DNA from: Sarcina sp034439435
Lineage (GTDB): Bacteria; Bacillota; Clostridia; Clostridiales; Clostridiaceae
Reading direction: 5' to 3'
NCBI RefSeq assembly: GCF_034439435.1
Contig: NZ_JAPCKJ010000001.1
Location: forward strand, 124,001-188,000
DNA length: 64,000 nt
A program made the position numbers and the translations under genes. A model generated the notes under the pieces. That model saw only the letters and a list, made by a program, of their open reading frames with translations, was not told the DNA's origin and did not search any database. Numbering within the stretch: position 1 is the stretch's first letter; each line of letters starts with the position of its first letter. Positions 34,626 to 43,194 of the stretch are shown piece by piece.

Positions 34626-36521
34626 CTATTCTATGCTTTTGCAACAATTATGAACTTTATGGTCGTGTATATTGCCATCAATAAATCCCCCGCAAATTGA
34701 ACATCTTGGTACTGTTGCTATAAATAATTCGTAATTTTTTTCAAGAGTCTTTTCTTTTGCTGTTTTAGCTTTTTTCTTTTCAAAATCTAAATAATAATAT
34801 TTTTCTTTTAATTCTAATAAATCTTTACTTTCGCATGATTGTAAAACAACTTTATAATAATTTCCTACTTCTTCATATGCATTTTTAGCTTGTCTTTTTT
34901 TACGAGCTATTATTTGAATATTTCTTTCATTATTAACTAAAAATTCTTCAAATTCCATTCTATTTTTTATGAATAAACGTTTTAAATTTTCATTTTTACT
35001 TAATTCTAACATAAAGTATATTAATCCATAAAATGAATTAGTTTTGAATTTCTTAGTAGCACCATAAAAATAGATTTTTTGACTAATATTTAATTCATCT
35101 TGTATTAACATTAAAATATCTAAAACTTTTTCTTGCAATTGCTCAATATTAAAACTGTTTCTATCATCAATAATTTTAACAGCATTATAAATTTTAGAAA
35201 TTACAAAGTCCTCATTTAATGAACCCGCTAACGGATAATTATTTAATTGATGTGATAGATATGGTGTAAAAAATCTTTCAAATATTAATTTAGTCTTTGA
35301 TGATTGATTTTTTGATACTTGTCCTAATCCATGAGCTAAAATAGCACGACTTAATTTTGATGTAGGCAATTGATCGTTTTCAATTAATTCTTTTTCATCT
35401 TGTGATATAACTACTCCTTGTTCATTTATTCTTATAAATGATTCTTTTGCTTTTTCATAGTCTCCAGTTACCCACTGTACTGCAATAGATCTTTTAGCAA
35501 TAATTTGTTTTGACTTTTTATATTTTATATCTTTTGACTTTTTTATTTCATCATAACTACCAATTTGAAAATTAATATATTCTTCTATAGCCTCATGATG
35601 ACTATCATTCAATTCGTTTTCTTTTCCATAATCTGAATTTACCCAAGCTATTAAAGAGCTTAATCTGTGAGCTCCATCTATAATATAAATATCACCATCT
35701 GAATTTTCCCATAAAATAACTGCTGGGATTAAACCATCTTCTAAAAAAGTACCAATTAATTTTTCAACCCTAGCTACCGTCCATTGATTTGTATCTCTTT
35801 GAAAAAATGGTTTTCTAAGTGATTGATAAAAAAATTGTTCTTTTTCCAAATCCGTTAAATTTATACTACTCCTTCTATCGGTTTGAGCAACCCCTACAAA
35901 ATTATCGTTGTTATCTATATCACCTCTAGGTATTAAATGCTCTAGATTACATTTTACACTTTTATTAAACACTTTTCTTTTCACCTCATAATATATAATA
36001 TGTCTAAATTCTTCCTCAGTAATATTCTTTTCCAAATATAGAATTTGTGCATCTTGTATTATTATTATATCTTTAATATAGAATGTAGTAAATTTATGTA
36101 ATAAATCTATAAATAAATTTAAAGCTGTACGCTTATTTCCATCATCAAATGCATGAATATTATGATGCGAAATAAATAGACTCACAATAAACTCTAATTC
36201 AGAATTAAAATATACCTTTTTAGCAAATGATGCTTCATAACTATTAGCTTCTACATATATTCCAGGATTAAAATCAGCATGTCTCATGTTTAATAGTTTA
36301 GCATAATTTATATACATATTAACTTCATCTTGTGTAATATACAGTTCACTACTTCTACACTTGACTGGTTTTAAATTGTATCCTAAAATTTCTTTTATTT
36401 TTTTATAATTCTTTATATTATATATTCCACCATCATATTCTTTTAAATTCTTATAAGCTTGTTTTTCAGATGGTGTAATAACTCTATTAAATACAGTTCC
36501 TTTTAAATGACTTTCATCCAA
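34626..36521 (-). CDS. Fic domain-DUF262 (ParB-like)-Cys/His fusion protein, predicted anti-phage or toxin-like effector
   Basis: 631 aa. Residues 60-180 are a Fic/Doc domain with motif H-A-F-D-D-G-N-K-R-T at 123-132, a complete active site for AMP or phosphate transfer. Residues 225-390 resemble DUF262/GmrS-N, a ParB-fold NTPase: FFQRDTNQWTVARVEKLI and the key DGAHRLSSL, with D282 to R286 matching the DGQQR motif. The C-terminus holds C-x-x-C (607, 610) and H-D-H (619-621), a zinc-finger or HNH-like end. The start is TTG at 36521, 9 nt after AGGAG, and no other in-frame start fits. It stands alone in module B. DUF262 proteins are known in nucleases targeting modified phage DNA. The Fic fusion is unusual, and a defence role is inference. 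Confidence 0.78.
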   Translation of the reverse strand: MDESHLKGTVFNRVITPSEKQAYKNLKEYDGGIYNIKNYKKIKEILGYNLKPVKCRSSELYITQDEVNMYINYAKLLNMRHADFNPGIYVEANSYEASFAKKVYFNSELEFIVSLFISHHNIHAFDDGNKRTALNLFIDLLHKFTTFYIKDIIIIQDAQILYLEKNITEEEFRHIIYYEVKRKVFNKSVKCNLEHLIPRGDIDNNDNFVGVAQTDRRSSINLTDLEKEQFFYQSLRKPFFQRDTNQWTVARVEKLIGTFLEDGLIPAVILWENSDGDIYIIDGAHRLSSLIAWVNSDYGKENELNDSHHEAIEEYINFQIGSYDEIKKSKDIKYKKSKQIIAKRSIAVQWVTGDYEKAKESFIRINEQGVVISQDEKELIENDQLPTSKLSRAILAHGLGQVSKNQSSKTKLIFERFFTPYLSHQLNNYPLAGSLNEDFVISKIYNAVKIIDDRNSFNIEQLQEKVLDILMLIQDELNISQKIYFYGATKKFKTNSFYGLIYFMLELSKNENLKRLFIKNRMEFEEFLVNNERNIQIIARKKRQAKNAYEEVGNYYKVVLQSCESKDLLELKEKYYYLDFEKKKAKTAKEKTLEKNYELFIATVPRCSICGGFIDGNIHDHKVHNCCKSIE

Positions 36522-36705
36522 TTATACATTCTCCTCTATTTTTAGAATATTTTACATATATTTTATCATTATATTACATATATGTATATATTTCATTTAA
36601 AATACACTTATATAAAAATTCCCACTATTCCTTTCAAATAAATCTTACCTCGTAATGCTACTTGCAATCTCAATTAATACTTCTCTATTTTTAAGAAAAG
36701 AAAAA

Positions 36706-36733
36706 ACCACATTGAATGTTACTTCAATGTGGT
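36706..36733 (-). terminator. Terminator after a degraded gene
   Basis: CCACATTGAA/TTCAATGTGG perfect stem with 6-nt loop and a T-run on the minus strand. It lies 22 nt past the stop of the remnant frame at 36755. Confidence 0.85.
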
Positions 36734-36754
36734 CTTTAAACACTAATATTTCTT

Positions 36755-36844
36755 TTAAAAATCTATTATTAACTTCTTACACTCTGGTATATTTCTACTT
36801 ATTACATATTCACTAAAATCTGATAATAAATTTCTTACATCAGC
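36755..36844 (-). pseudogene. C-terminal remnant of a lost gene
   Basis: A minus-strand frame of 29 codons (ADVRNLLSDFSEYVISRNIP, ending KKLIIDF) runs to a stop just before a strong terminator. Upstream codons continue in a shifted frame (EANKVITEL). It looks like the end of a real helical protein whose 5' part was removed, inside module B. The family is not recognisable. Confidence 0.5.
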
Positions 36845-36913
36845 TCTGTAATAACCTTATTAGCTTCTCTTGATTATATTTAATTTTAAATATTACACTG
36901 CTCCATAACAATA

Positions 36914-36996
36914 AAAAAACACAACTATCTGTAAGTAGCTATTTAAGCTACTTACAAGTAGTCGTGTTTTTTGGTGTAGGCGAATCACGACCTTTA
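36914..36996. repeat. Internal island junction J3: long terminator plus ssrA-end-like sequence
   Basis: The hairpin has 27-nt arms at 36914-36940 and 36946-36972 (a few mismatches), with A/T tracts at its base. GGTGTAGGCGA (36973-36983) follows directly, matching 10 of 11 bases of the ssrA end GGTGGAGGCGA. ATCACGACCTTTAAAATC then aligns with J2. The hairpin terminates the 558-aa gene of module C. Confidence 0.65.
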
Positions 36997-37044
36997 AAAT
37001 CCACCATGTTATACATATAAATGTAATAAGCTACATATATAATA

Positions 37045-38721
37045 CTAGTTGTGAATACCCAATACATTTAAAATAGGAATACCTAGTGTAACTACATCAG
37101 CTGCAATAGCTAATGCTTTTAGTCCACCATCACTTAACTTACTTCTTAATTCATTCCAATTGATTATACTTTTTTGAGTTCTTGATTCATCATTTGTTTC
37201 TTTTGCCTCTATTATCTCCGATATTGAGCCAACTATCTTAAATTTTTCCGAATCGTTTATTAGTATCTCTTTATTATTTAATATACATTCTTTAAAGTCC
37301 TTCAATTTCTTTAAATCTTCATTACTCAAATTTTGTTTATTATCAAAATTACCATAATTAATTGTATTATCGTGTAGATGATTATTTCCTCCTGTAATCA
37401 CTGTTCCATTAATTGTTCCATTAAACGTATTATTCACTATATTACCCTCCTGTTTATTATTTTTATACTTAAGTAATATATTGACTCTGGCTTCAGATGC
37501 AATATAAATTCCCTTATTTACTATATCATTAAAAGATTTGTTTTCTCTTATTTTTTGTACTACACCTGTTATTACATTTATTATATCATTATTATCAAGT
37601 TCCTTTAATGATATAATTTTATGATTTTTTATACTTTTTCTCCAAATCACTAAACAGGGCATTTTTTCAAAATCTATCTTATTTAACTCTTCTATCTTAT
37701 TAATAACCGCATATCCAGTTACATTTTTTTTCAAATCATCTTTACTATAATAAATATCTAAATAATTTTGTGTCATATCATCTAGTAGCTTCCAATTTCC
37801 ATCCATAAAGTTCATAAATCCATCTTCATTACTAAACAATAATAATGCATGCACTTTTACTTCATTATATCTTTTATATGTAAGCATATGAATGTTTTTA
37901 AATAATGTTAATTTTAGTTGAAGCTTAGTTATCCAGTTACTTTCATAATTTAAAGCTTTTTTTATACTTTTTCCAAGTATCTTATTTCCTTTGGAAAAAT
38001 CATTAATTAGCATATCTAAATCTTCTTTTTGTATTTCTTCTTGTGCATAATCTTCTATAAAATTAATTAAATTTTTAAAATTCAATTCATCATTAGGCCT
38101 ATTAACAATAGATCCATATATGTTATTATCCTTGTTAGATAAATAATCATTAGTTGAATTTACAAGCCTATCTATTTTTTCATCTAAGCATTCATATTTA
38201 TTACTTATTAATGAACTTGTTTCATACTCATACTTTAAATTACTTGCACTTCTATAGTAGTCTTCAAATGTTCCTAATAATTCCATTCTATGCTTTGTTA
38301 TATATTCTTTTATATATAACTCTATTTCATTATCATGTCTCCTAGTATTCCGAGAATATTTTAGTTTATTTAAAAATTTATATTTGCTTTGATTAATATT
38401 TATGAATTGAATATACATAGATAGCCGTTTACTTAGTCTTACGTCATGATATATAACATTATCTCTTAAAACTGCTCTTAAACATAGTTTACATCTAAGA
38501 ATATGTATAATATTTTCAATTACATCTCCTTGTTCATTCTTCAGATGTGATTGAAAAACAGATAACATAAGCTTAATCATATCATCTAAATTATTTAAGT
38601 TATCTAACTGATATATATATTCTTTTGCCAAATTTTCTATATTGTCGCTTTTTCTTTCATAATTCATATCATTAATCCATTCTAAAAAAGCTATTATTTC
38701 ATATTCTGGAACTCTAATCAT
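37045..38721 (-). CDS. Orphan 558-aa protein with Asn/Gly-rich linker and hydrophobic C-terminus, possible defence effector
   Basis: Start set at ATG 38721, after GTAGGAG. The 38742 alternative has no ribosome site. Residues 1-395 are helical and charged, with no motif I recognise. A short segment NTFNGTINGTVITGGNNHLH (from about residue 410) is an Asn/Gly/Thr beta-repeat linker, similar in kind to linkers in multidomain effector proteins. The C-terminus ends in a Trp-containing amphipathic part and a hydrophobic helix GGLKALAIAADVVTLGIPIL. This layout (large sensor part, flexible rod, membrane-like tail) would suit a pore-forming or membrane-associated effector, but that is only inference. 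It is the sole intact gene of module C, next to ssrA. Confidence 0.6.
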   Translation of the reverse strand: MIRVPEYEIIAFLEWINDMNYERKSDNIENLAKEYIYQLDNLNNLDDMIKLMLSVFQSHLKNEQGDVIENIIHILRCKLCLRAVLRDNVIYHDVRLSKRLSMYIQFININQSKYKFLNKLKYSRNTRRHDNEIELYIKEYITKHRMELLGTFEDYYRSASNLKYEYETSSLISNKYECLDEKIDRLVNSTNDYLSNKDNNIYGSIVNRPNDELNFKNLINFIEDYAQEEIQKEDLDMLINDFSKGNKILGKSIKKALNYESNWITKLQLKLTLFKNIHMLTYKRYNEVKVHALLLFSNEDGFMNFMDGNWKLLDDMTQNYLDIYYSKDDLKKNVTGYAVINKIEELNKIDFEKMPCLVIWRKSIKNHKIISLKELDNNDIINVITGVVQKIRENKSFNDIVNKGIYIASEARVNILLKYKNNKQEGNIVNNTFNGTINGTVITGGNNHLHDNTINYGNFDNKQNLSNEDLKKLKDFKECILNNKEILINDSEKFKIVGSISEIIEAKETNDESRTQKSIINWNELRSKLSDGGLKALAIAADVVTLGIPILNVLGIHN

Positions 38722-39212
38722 TATTTCTCTCCTACTCTTCACTAAGTAATATCTTTCTTTATGTTACCATTATTGTCTTTCTTATTTTTACTTGTAAAAA
38801 TTACATTATATAGCACCAATAGCTACTGTGCCTACCACATCAAAAAACATTTATTTTATGTGTTCATCTACTACTCTGATTCCCTTTTTGAAGGTAAGCT
38901 AATATTTAATAATTCAAACCATATAATTATATTCTACACAAATTTGAATTTTCCTACAAAAACACTTAAAATTTTTCTCATATTAAAGCTAATATAAATT
39001 TTTCTTTTACAAGTATGCTAAACATAACTCTAACGTATTTCACAAGTTATTCACTAGGACTTAACCTATCTATTCATATATTATTATACTTTTTAAATGA
39101 AGCATTTACTAAGAAACATTTATATAAAAACTATTACCATATCTTTCATATAATCGATTCCTTTTAATTTTACTTACAACTTCTATCTCCCCACTATTTT
39201 TGAACAAAGAAT
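38722..39212. other. Intergenic region between module C gene and IS200 copy B
   Basis: About 490 bp of AT-rich DNA, including the promoter region of the 558-aa gene. Open frames are low-complexity and lack ribosome sites. No repeats or hairpins of note. Confidence 0.5.
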
Positions 39213-39825
39213 AAAAATCCACCAGATTAGCTGGTGGTATTTCCTCAGCTCTATTATATAAGTGCACACTACCTGCGTTGCGCCTTAAGACGCTTAAATC
39301 TGTCTGTCAGCCGCCGTATACTTCTTTACTTTCTACTACCCTTAAAAGGGTCCATATATTCTTTTAAACTAATTTGATCAGCTAACATATCTTCTTGTTC
39401 TTGATTTCTTATATATTCTTCAATTGCCTTCTTATTTTTCCCGACAGTATCAATGTAAAATCCCCTGCACCAGAAATGCCTATTTCCATATTTAAATTTG
39501 CAAATTTCTCAAAAATCATAAGACTACTCTTACCTTTTAGAAATCCAACGAAACTTGAAACACTCTTTTTAGGTGGTATTTCAACAAGCATGTGTATGTG
39601 GTCTACGCAAGCGTGCGTTTCGACTATCTTAACTCCTTTCCATTCACAAAGCTGTCTTAATATCTTATCTATCTCTTATTTTTTCTCTCCATATATTTCT
39701 TTCCTTCTGTATTTTTGTGCAAAAACTATATGATATTTACAATTCCATTTTGTATGTGCTAAACTGTTTTTTCTTACATCGCTAAAGCTCATCTGAACAC
39801 ACTCGCATAGCGAGTGGTTTTCATT
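39213..39825 (-). mobile_element. Degenerate IS200/IS605-type insertion sequence, copy B
   Basis: Nearly full-length element with end hairpins AATCCACCAG/CTGGTGG and CACTCGCATAGCGAGTG. The minus-strand Y1 transposase is readable from RKNSLAHTKWNCKYHIVFAQ through the HUH-type site D-H-I-H-M and LVEIPPKKSVSSFVGFLKGK. There is an internal stop after YGEKK and a one-base deletion before the KYGNRHFWCRGFY segment, so it is a pseudogene. No TnpB is present, as in IS200. It sits 9 bp from the ssrA terminator. Confidence 0.85.
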
Positions 39826-39833
39826 AAACAAAA

Positions 39834-39861
39834 AAATCCACGATATTTCTATCGTGGATTT
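39834..39861 (-). terminator. Terminator of ssrA
   Basis: AAATCCACGAT/ATCGTGGATTT stem, followed by seven T on the minus strand, 4 nt past the tmRNA CCA end. The same stem recurs at J2 (34542). Confidence 0.9.
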
Positions 39862-39864
39862 ATA

Positions 39865-40225
39865 TGGTGGAGGCGACGGGTGTCGAACCCGTGTCCGAAA
39901 GCAGACCAGTAAGACTTTCTACGAGTGTAGTCTTGTGTTTTAAAATTCCCTCAGAAGACGTCCACAGACAAACTTCCTCTTTGGTAAGCTTCATAAATTC
40001 CGTTCCTAGCTCAAAGCTTTGCTAAGCTCGGTTCCCCACTTTAAAATGACACCCTTGATCTCAACCGTGGGCAATTGAGGAAGGATGAGCAGCGCTAAAT
40101 TAAGCTGCTAATGCAAAATTATCTTCTGCGTTTATCTTTAATGCATACTTGATTAACGAGGGACCATGCTTTCCTCGACCCGCTTATCAAACCCATCTTA
40201 CCCCCGTCGAAGCCAAAACGCCCCC
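39865..40225 (-). ncRNA. ssrA: tmRNA (transfer-messenger RNA)
   Basis: A 361-nt one-piece tmRNA. The 5' end GGGGGCG pairs with CGCCTCC before the encoded CCA. The T-arm GGGTTCGACACCC is intact. The mRNA-like part encodes the tag AEDNFALAA followed by TAA (resume codon GCA). It rescues stalled ribosomes with SmpB, which is encoded 3 kb upstream on the same strand. Its 3' end is the attachment site for the island to the left, and the inserted DNA has preserved the full tmRNA sequence. Confidence 0.97.
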
Positions 40226-40544
40226 ATGTATGAGATAATAATATGGTCTAAACGCTAATTCCATATTCAATTTTTAAATTCAAAAGTTTTTAATCAAACT
40301 TATGTTCTCATTATATATCAATTAATTAATTTAGTCAAGGGACATATATGTTTGTGTTTGTAAGAGATGAATTCCTTGACTAATTAATTAACTTTTAACA
40401 TTCTAAAATAGACAATTTATATAATACATAATTCTATTCAAAATATCAATGGTTATTTTTACCTAAATCAAAACTTTTTATCTTTTGTGCTAATTAAGTT
40501 TAAAATACTACTTATTATTGCTCTCTAACTTTTTAAATTATTAT

Positions 40545-41123
40545 TTATTTAAAGTAAACTTCTCCGTTTTCTATCTTATCTAAAGTAACTAAAGACTCAA
40601 CTCTTATTCCTTTATCTTCTAAGTGAGTTCTTCCACTTTGGAATCCTTTTTCTATAACTATTCCTACTCCAACAACTTCAGCACCTGCTTGTTTAACAAT
40701 ATCTATTAATCCAAAAACAGCACATGCATTTGCTAAGAAATCATCAACTATAAGAATTTTTTCTCCTGGTTTTATGAATTTCTTATCAACAACAACATTG
40801 TATATTGTTTTTTTAGTAAATGAATAAACCTCTGAGTTAAATACGTCATCTCTTTTGTTTCTTGGTAATCTTTCTATTTTCTTACCAAAAACAACTGGTA
40901 CATTATCAAAGTACTGAGCTGTTATTATTCCAAGACCTATTCCTGTTGATTCTATTGTAAGTATTTTATCTACTTGATCGTTTTTAAATCTATCTTTAAA
41001 TTCTTTTCCTACTTCGTTGAAAAATTCTACATCCATTTGGTGATTTAAAAAAGAATCAACCATTAAGATATTATCTTCTGTAACTCTGCCTTCTTTTTTT
41101 ATCTTATCTTTTAATAGTTCCAT
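40545..41123 (-). CDS. xpt: Xanthine phosphoribosyltransferase
   Basis: Converts xanthine and PRPP to XMP in purine salvage. 192 aa type I phosphoribosyltransferase with the PRPP loop EKILIVDDFLANA at 121-133, a substrate loop region with FGKKIERLPRNKR, and the N-terminal MELLKDKIKKEGRV typical of Xpt. AAGGATG precedes the start. No purine riboswitch or partner permease gene is visible in the upstream 150 bp, unlike the Bacillus xpt-pbuX operon. Confidence 0.93.
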   Translation of the reverse strand: MELLKDKIKKEGRVTEDNILMVDSFLNHQMDVEFFNEVGKEFKDRFKNDQVDKILTIESTGIGLGIITAQYFDNVPVVFGKKIERLPRNKRDDVFNSEVYSFTKKTIYNVVVDKKFIKPGEKILIVDDFLANACAVFGLIDIVKQAGAEVVGVGIVIEKGFQSGRTHLEDKGIRVESLVTLDKIENGEVYFK

Positions 41124-41289
41124 TTGGTTACATCCTTTCTTACTATTAATTTATAGTATTAATTTCCTATATTATATCATAATAGAAAAACTTATTGCTA
41201 TCTAATTTTATTATACAGTATTCTTATTATTCATGTAATCCTTTTGAAATATTTCTTATATAATAATAGTAGAAAAATATTTTGGAGAG

Positions 41290-42276
41290 ATGAATATGAA
41301 ACCACTTCACTCACTCATAATAATACTCATATGTATTTTATCCATAATAATAATTTTATATTTAATAGAATCTGATAATTTTTTACCAGAAAAACAGATC
41401 AGAAAATATGTCTCTCTAGGAAAGTTTGAACGGGCTCTTTATCTTTTAAATAAATATGCAGAAAAATTAGACCCTTTATTTTTCTATAATAATAAAATTC
41501 TAGTACTCTCAAAACAAAAAAAATTTAATGCAGCCTATGAACTTTCCATAGAGGCAATGAAAAACATTAAAGAACCAAACTATCAACTTTACAATAATAT
41601 TGCATTTGTATATTATAATTTAAGACTTTATAACAGAGCTATAGATTTTTCTGAAAGAGCTCTTAATTTAAATCCTATAGACCTCTACGCTTTAAACAAT
41701 AAAGGTTTCTCTCATATTGAAACAGGTGAACTTTCTAAAGCTGAAGAAGCCTTTGATAAAGCTTTAGAATTTAATCCTTATTTCAAAAATGCTTTATCTG
41801 GAAAAGCACATTGTGCTTATGAAAAAGGAGACTACCTTCTTGCTTCTAAATATCTTGAAGATTTTATATCAATAGATAAAAGTGAAGCTTCAGCCTATAA
41901 AAAATTAGGAGAATGTTACTTCTTCTTAAATGATTTGAAAAATAGTTCTAAAATGTATGAAAAATCCTTAGAATTAAACTCAGAAAGTGATACTTGCTAT
42001 TGTGAATATGCTAATGTACTAATCTACTTAGGCTTATATGACAAGGCTTTAGAAAACCTAAATAAAGCCCTATCACTATCCCCTTTTAACTTCATAGCAT
42101 TTTACTATAAAGCTAGAGCCTATGCCTTAAAGAAAGATTTTGACAATGCATTTTACTATTTAGAAAGAGCCTTGCATTACTGTGTTTGCCTAAAAGAAAT
42201 AGCTTTAGAAGATGATATGCTAAACAACTTAAAGTTCTACTCTAAATTTAGAGAACTTCTTAATTTAGATGAATAA
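41290..42276 (+). CDS. TPR-repeat protein with N-terminal membrane anchor
   Basis: 328 aa. One membrane helix (about residues 6-24, SLIIILICILSIIIILYLI) is followed by some seven tetratricopeptide repeats, for example YNNIAFVYYNLRLYNRAIDFSERALNLNP and ALNNKGFSHIETGELSKAEEAFDKALEFNP. It is anchored to the membrane, with repeats likely in the cytoplasm or at the surface as a protein-binding scaffold. GGAGAG supports the start. It is convergent with the lipoprotein gene. The partner is unknown. Confidence 0.85.
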   Translation: MNMKPLHSLIIILICILSIIIILYLIESDNFLPEKQIRKYVSLGKFERALYLLNKYAEKLDPLFFYNNKILVLSKQKKFNAAYELSIEAMKNIKEPNYQLYNNIAFVYYNLRLYNRAIDFSERALNLNPIDLYALNNKGFSHIETGELSKAEEAFDKALEFNPYFKNALSGKAHCAYEKGDYLLASKYLEDFISIDKSEASAYKKLGECYFFLNDLKNSSKMYEKSLELNSESDTCYCEYANVLIYLGLYDKALENLNKALSLSPFNFIAFYYKARAYALKKDFDNAFYYLERALHYCVCLKEIALEDDMLNNLKFYSKFRELLNLDE

Positions 42277-42306
42277 TATTTATTTTAATAAACTCTATTA
42301 TAAAAG

Positions 42307-42336
42307 ATAAGGTTGTCCAATCTTACAACCTTATCT
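42307..42336. terminator. Bidirectional terminator between TPR and lipoprotein genes
   Basis: GATAAGGTTGT...ACAACCTTATC stem (11 bp) with short loop lies between the two convergent stops. Confidence 0.8.
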
Positions 42337-42360
42337 TAATTATTTCATAAAAAATAAATT

Positions 42361-42954
42361 TTAAAATTCCTTTAAACTTAACTTAAGAAAAATATTAACC
42401 TCATTATTTTTTAATATTTCATTTAGTATATTTGAATCAGTATTCATACCAAGTACACTATTCTGGATATATTCTCCGGAATTTGCATGATAAATATACA
42501 CACTTTTCCCTTCTTCTAAAGTTATATCATTAGTGAAATATGCCTGAACATACTCCCAAAGATTTTCCTCTATATCATGACTAGCAGTACTATATGTTCC
42601 TTCGTCTCCTAAAACACATCTTATTTTATTACCATCTTTAAAATTTATTCCTAAAGTCTTTTCTTTTGATTCTTCATGTCCCTCTTCACTAATACTCCCC
42701 ATGATAATTTCCTCTTTTATTTTCTTACCCTCTCTATATACTTCATAAATCAAATTAATCTCATAGCTTTTATCTTTTGGAATATTCTCTATTTTATACG
42801 TTAAAATTTTGTTATCTGTTAAGTTTAATAAATACTCTTCTTTTTGAGAAAGTTTTTCGTAAACCAATTTAGTCTCATTTTTTTCTATTGATTCACAACC
42901 TACTAAAAATAATAAAGGTATTAAACTAAACACTATTCCCCTTAATTTTTTCAT
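42361..42954 (-). CDS. Predicted lipoprotein, unknown function
   Basis: 197 aa. The lipoprotein signal peptide MKKLRGIVFSLIPLLFLVGC has the lipidated Cys at 20, so the product sits on the outer face of the membrane. The remainder is a polar beta-rich domain with no motif I recognise. The ribosome site is weak (AGGGG close to ATG). It is convergent with the TPR gene, with only a short gap. Confidence 0.75.
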   Translation of the reverse strand: MKKLRGIVFSLIPLLFLVGCESIEKNETKLVYEKLSQKEEYLLNLTDNKILTYKIENIPKDKSYEINLIYEVYREGKKIKEEIIMGSISEEGHEESKEKTLGINFKDGNKIRCVLGDEGTYSTASHDIEENLWEYVQAYFTNDITLEEGKSVYIYHANSGEYIQNSVLGMNTDSNILNEILKNNEVNIFLKLSLKEF

Positions 42955-43077
42955 CCCCTAATTCCCTTTCACATAATCTTGATTTAATATTTTTATATAT
43001 TATATATTTTCTCAAAATATTATTCCATCTAAAACCAGTTAAAAACTTGTAAAAATATTAAAAGCTAAACAAAAAAA

Positions 43078-43168
43078 ATTTATAAATAGAGCAAAAAGAA
43101 CCATGGAACAATTGATATAAACTCTTAATACATTTCCGTAATTCTCAACATCTATTTATAAATTTCTT
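43078..43168 (-). repeat. Intergenic inverted repeat, copy 1, downstream of smpB
   Basis: Outer arms AATTTATAAATAGA and TCTATTTATAAATT enclose about 60 nt. On the minus strand it is followed by eight T. The inner sequence aligns with the right arm of the large repeat at 44059-44343 (shared TTGA.AATTAC and ATTAAGA.TTTATA.CAAT). It may serve as smpB terminator. Confidence 0.5.
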
Positions 43169-43194
43169 AATTTAGTCTTTAATCTACTTACAAC

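Larger units (their letters stand above)
32306..39876. mobile_element. Composite genomic island at ssrA: three stacked modules without integrase
   Basis: The island is bounded by the 18-bp ssrA-end repeat at both sides. Two internal junctions (about 34542-34592 and 36914-36996) split it into modules of roughly 2.2, 2.4 and 2.9 kb. Every junction has a terminator hairpin directly followed by a full or decayed ssrA-end-like sequence, and each module carries one transcription unit pointing away from ssrA. The cargo is defence-like (nuclease plus methyltransferase, Fic-DUF262 protein, orphan). Two decayed IS200 copies lie inside. I see no integrase or conjugation gene, so insertion must have been in trans or the integrase was lost. 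Confidence 0.72.

Noticed and set aside
38761..38997. Plus-strand 78-codon frame
   Set aside because: No ribosome site, AT-driven composition, and it overlaps the promoter region of the 558-aa gene.
40226..40544. Possible rRNA or tRNA genes near ssrA
   Set aside because: Apart from the tRNA-like part of tmRNA, no cloverleaf or rRNA segment was recognised anywhere in the window.
41124..41280. Purine riboswitch before xpt
   Set aside because: Only about 150 bp of AT-rich DNA, without the conserved loops or a terminator.
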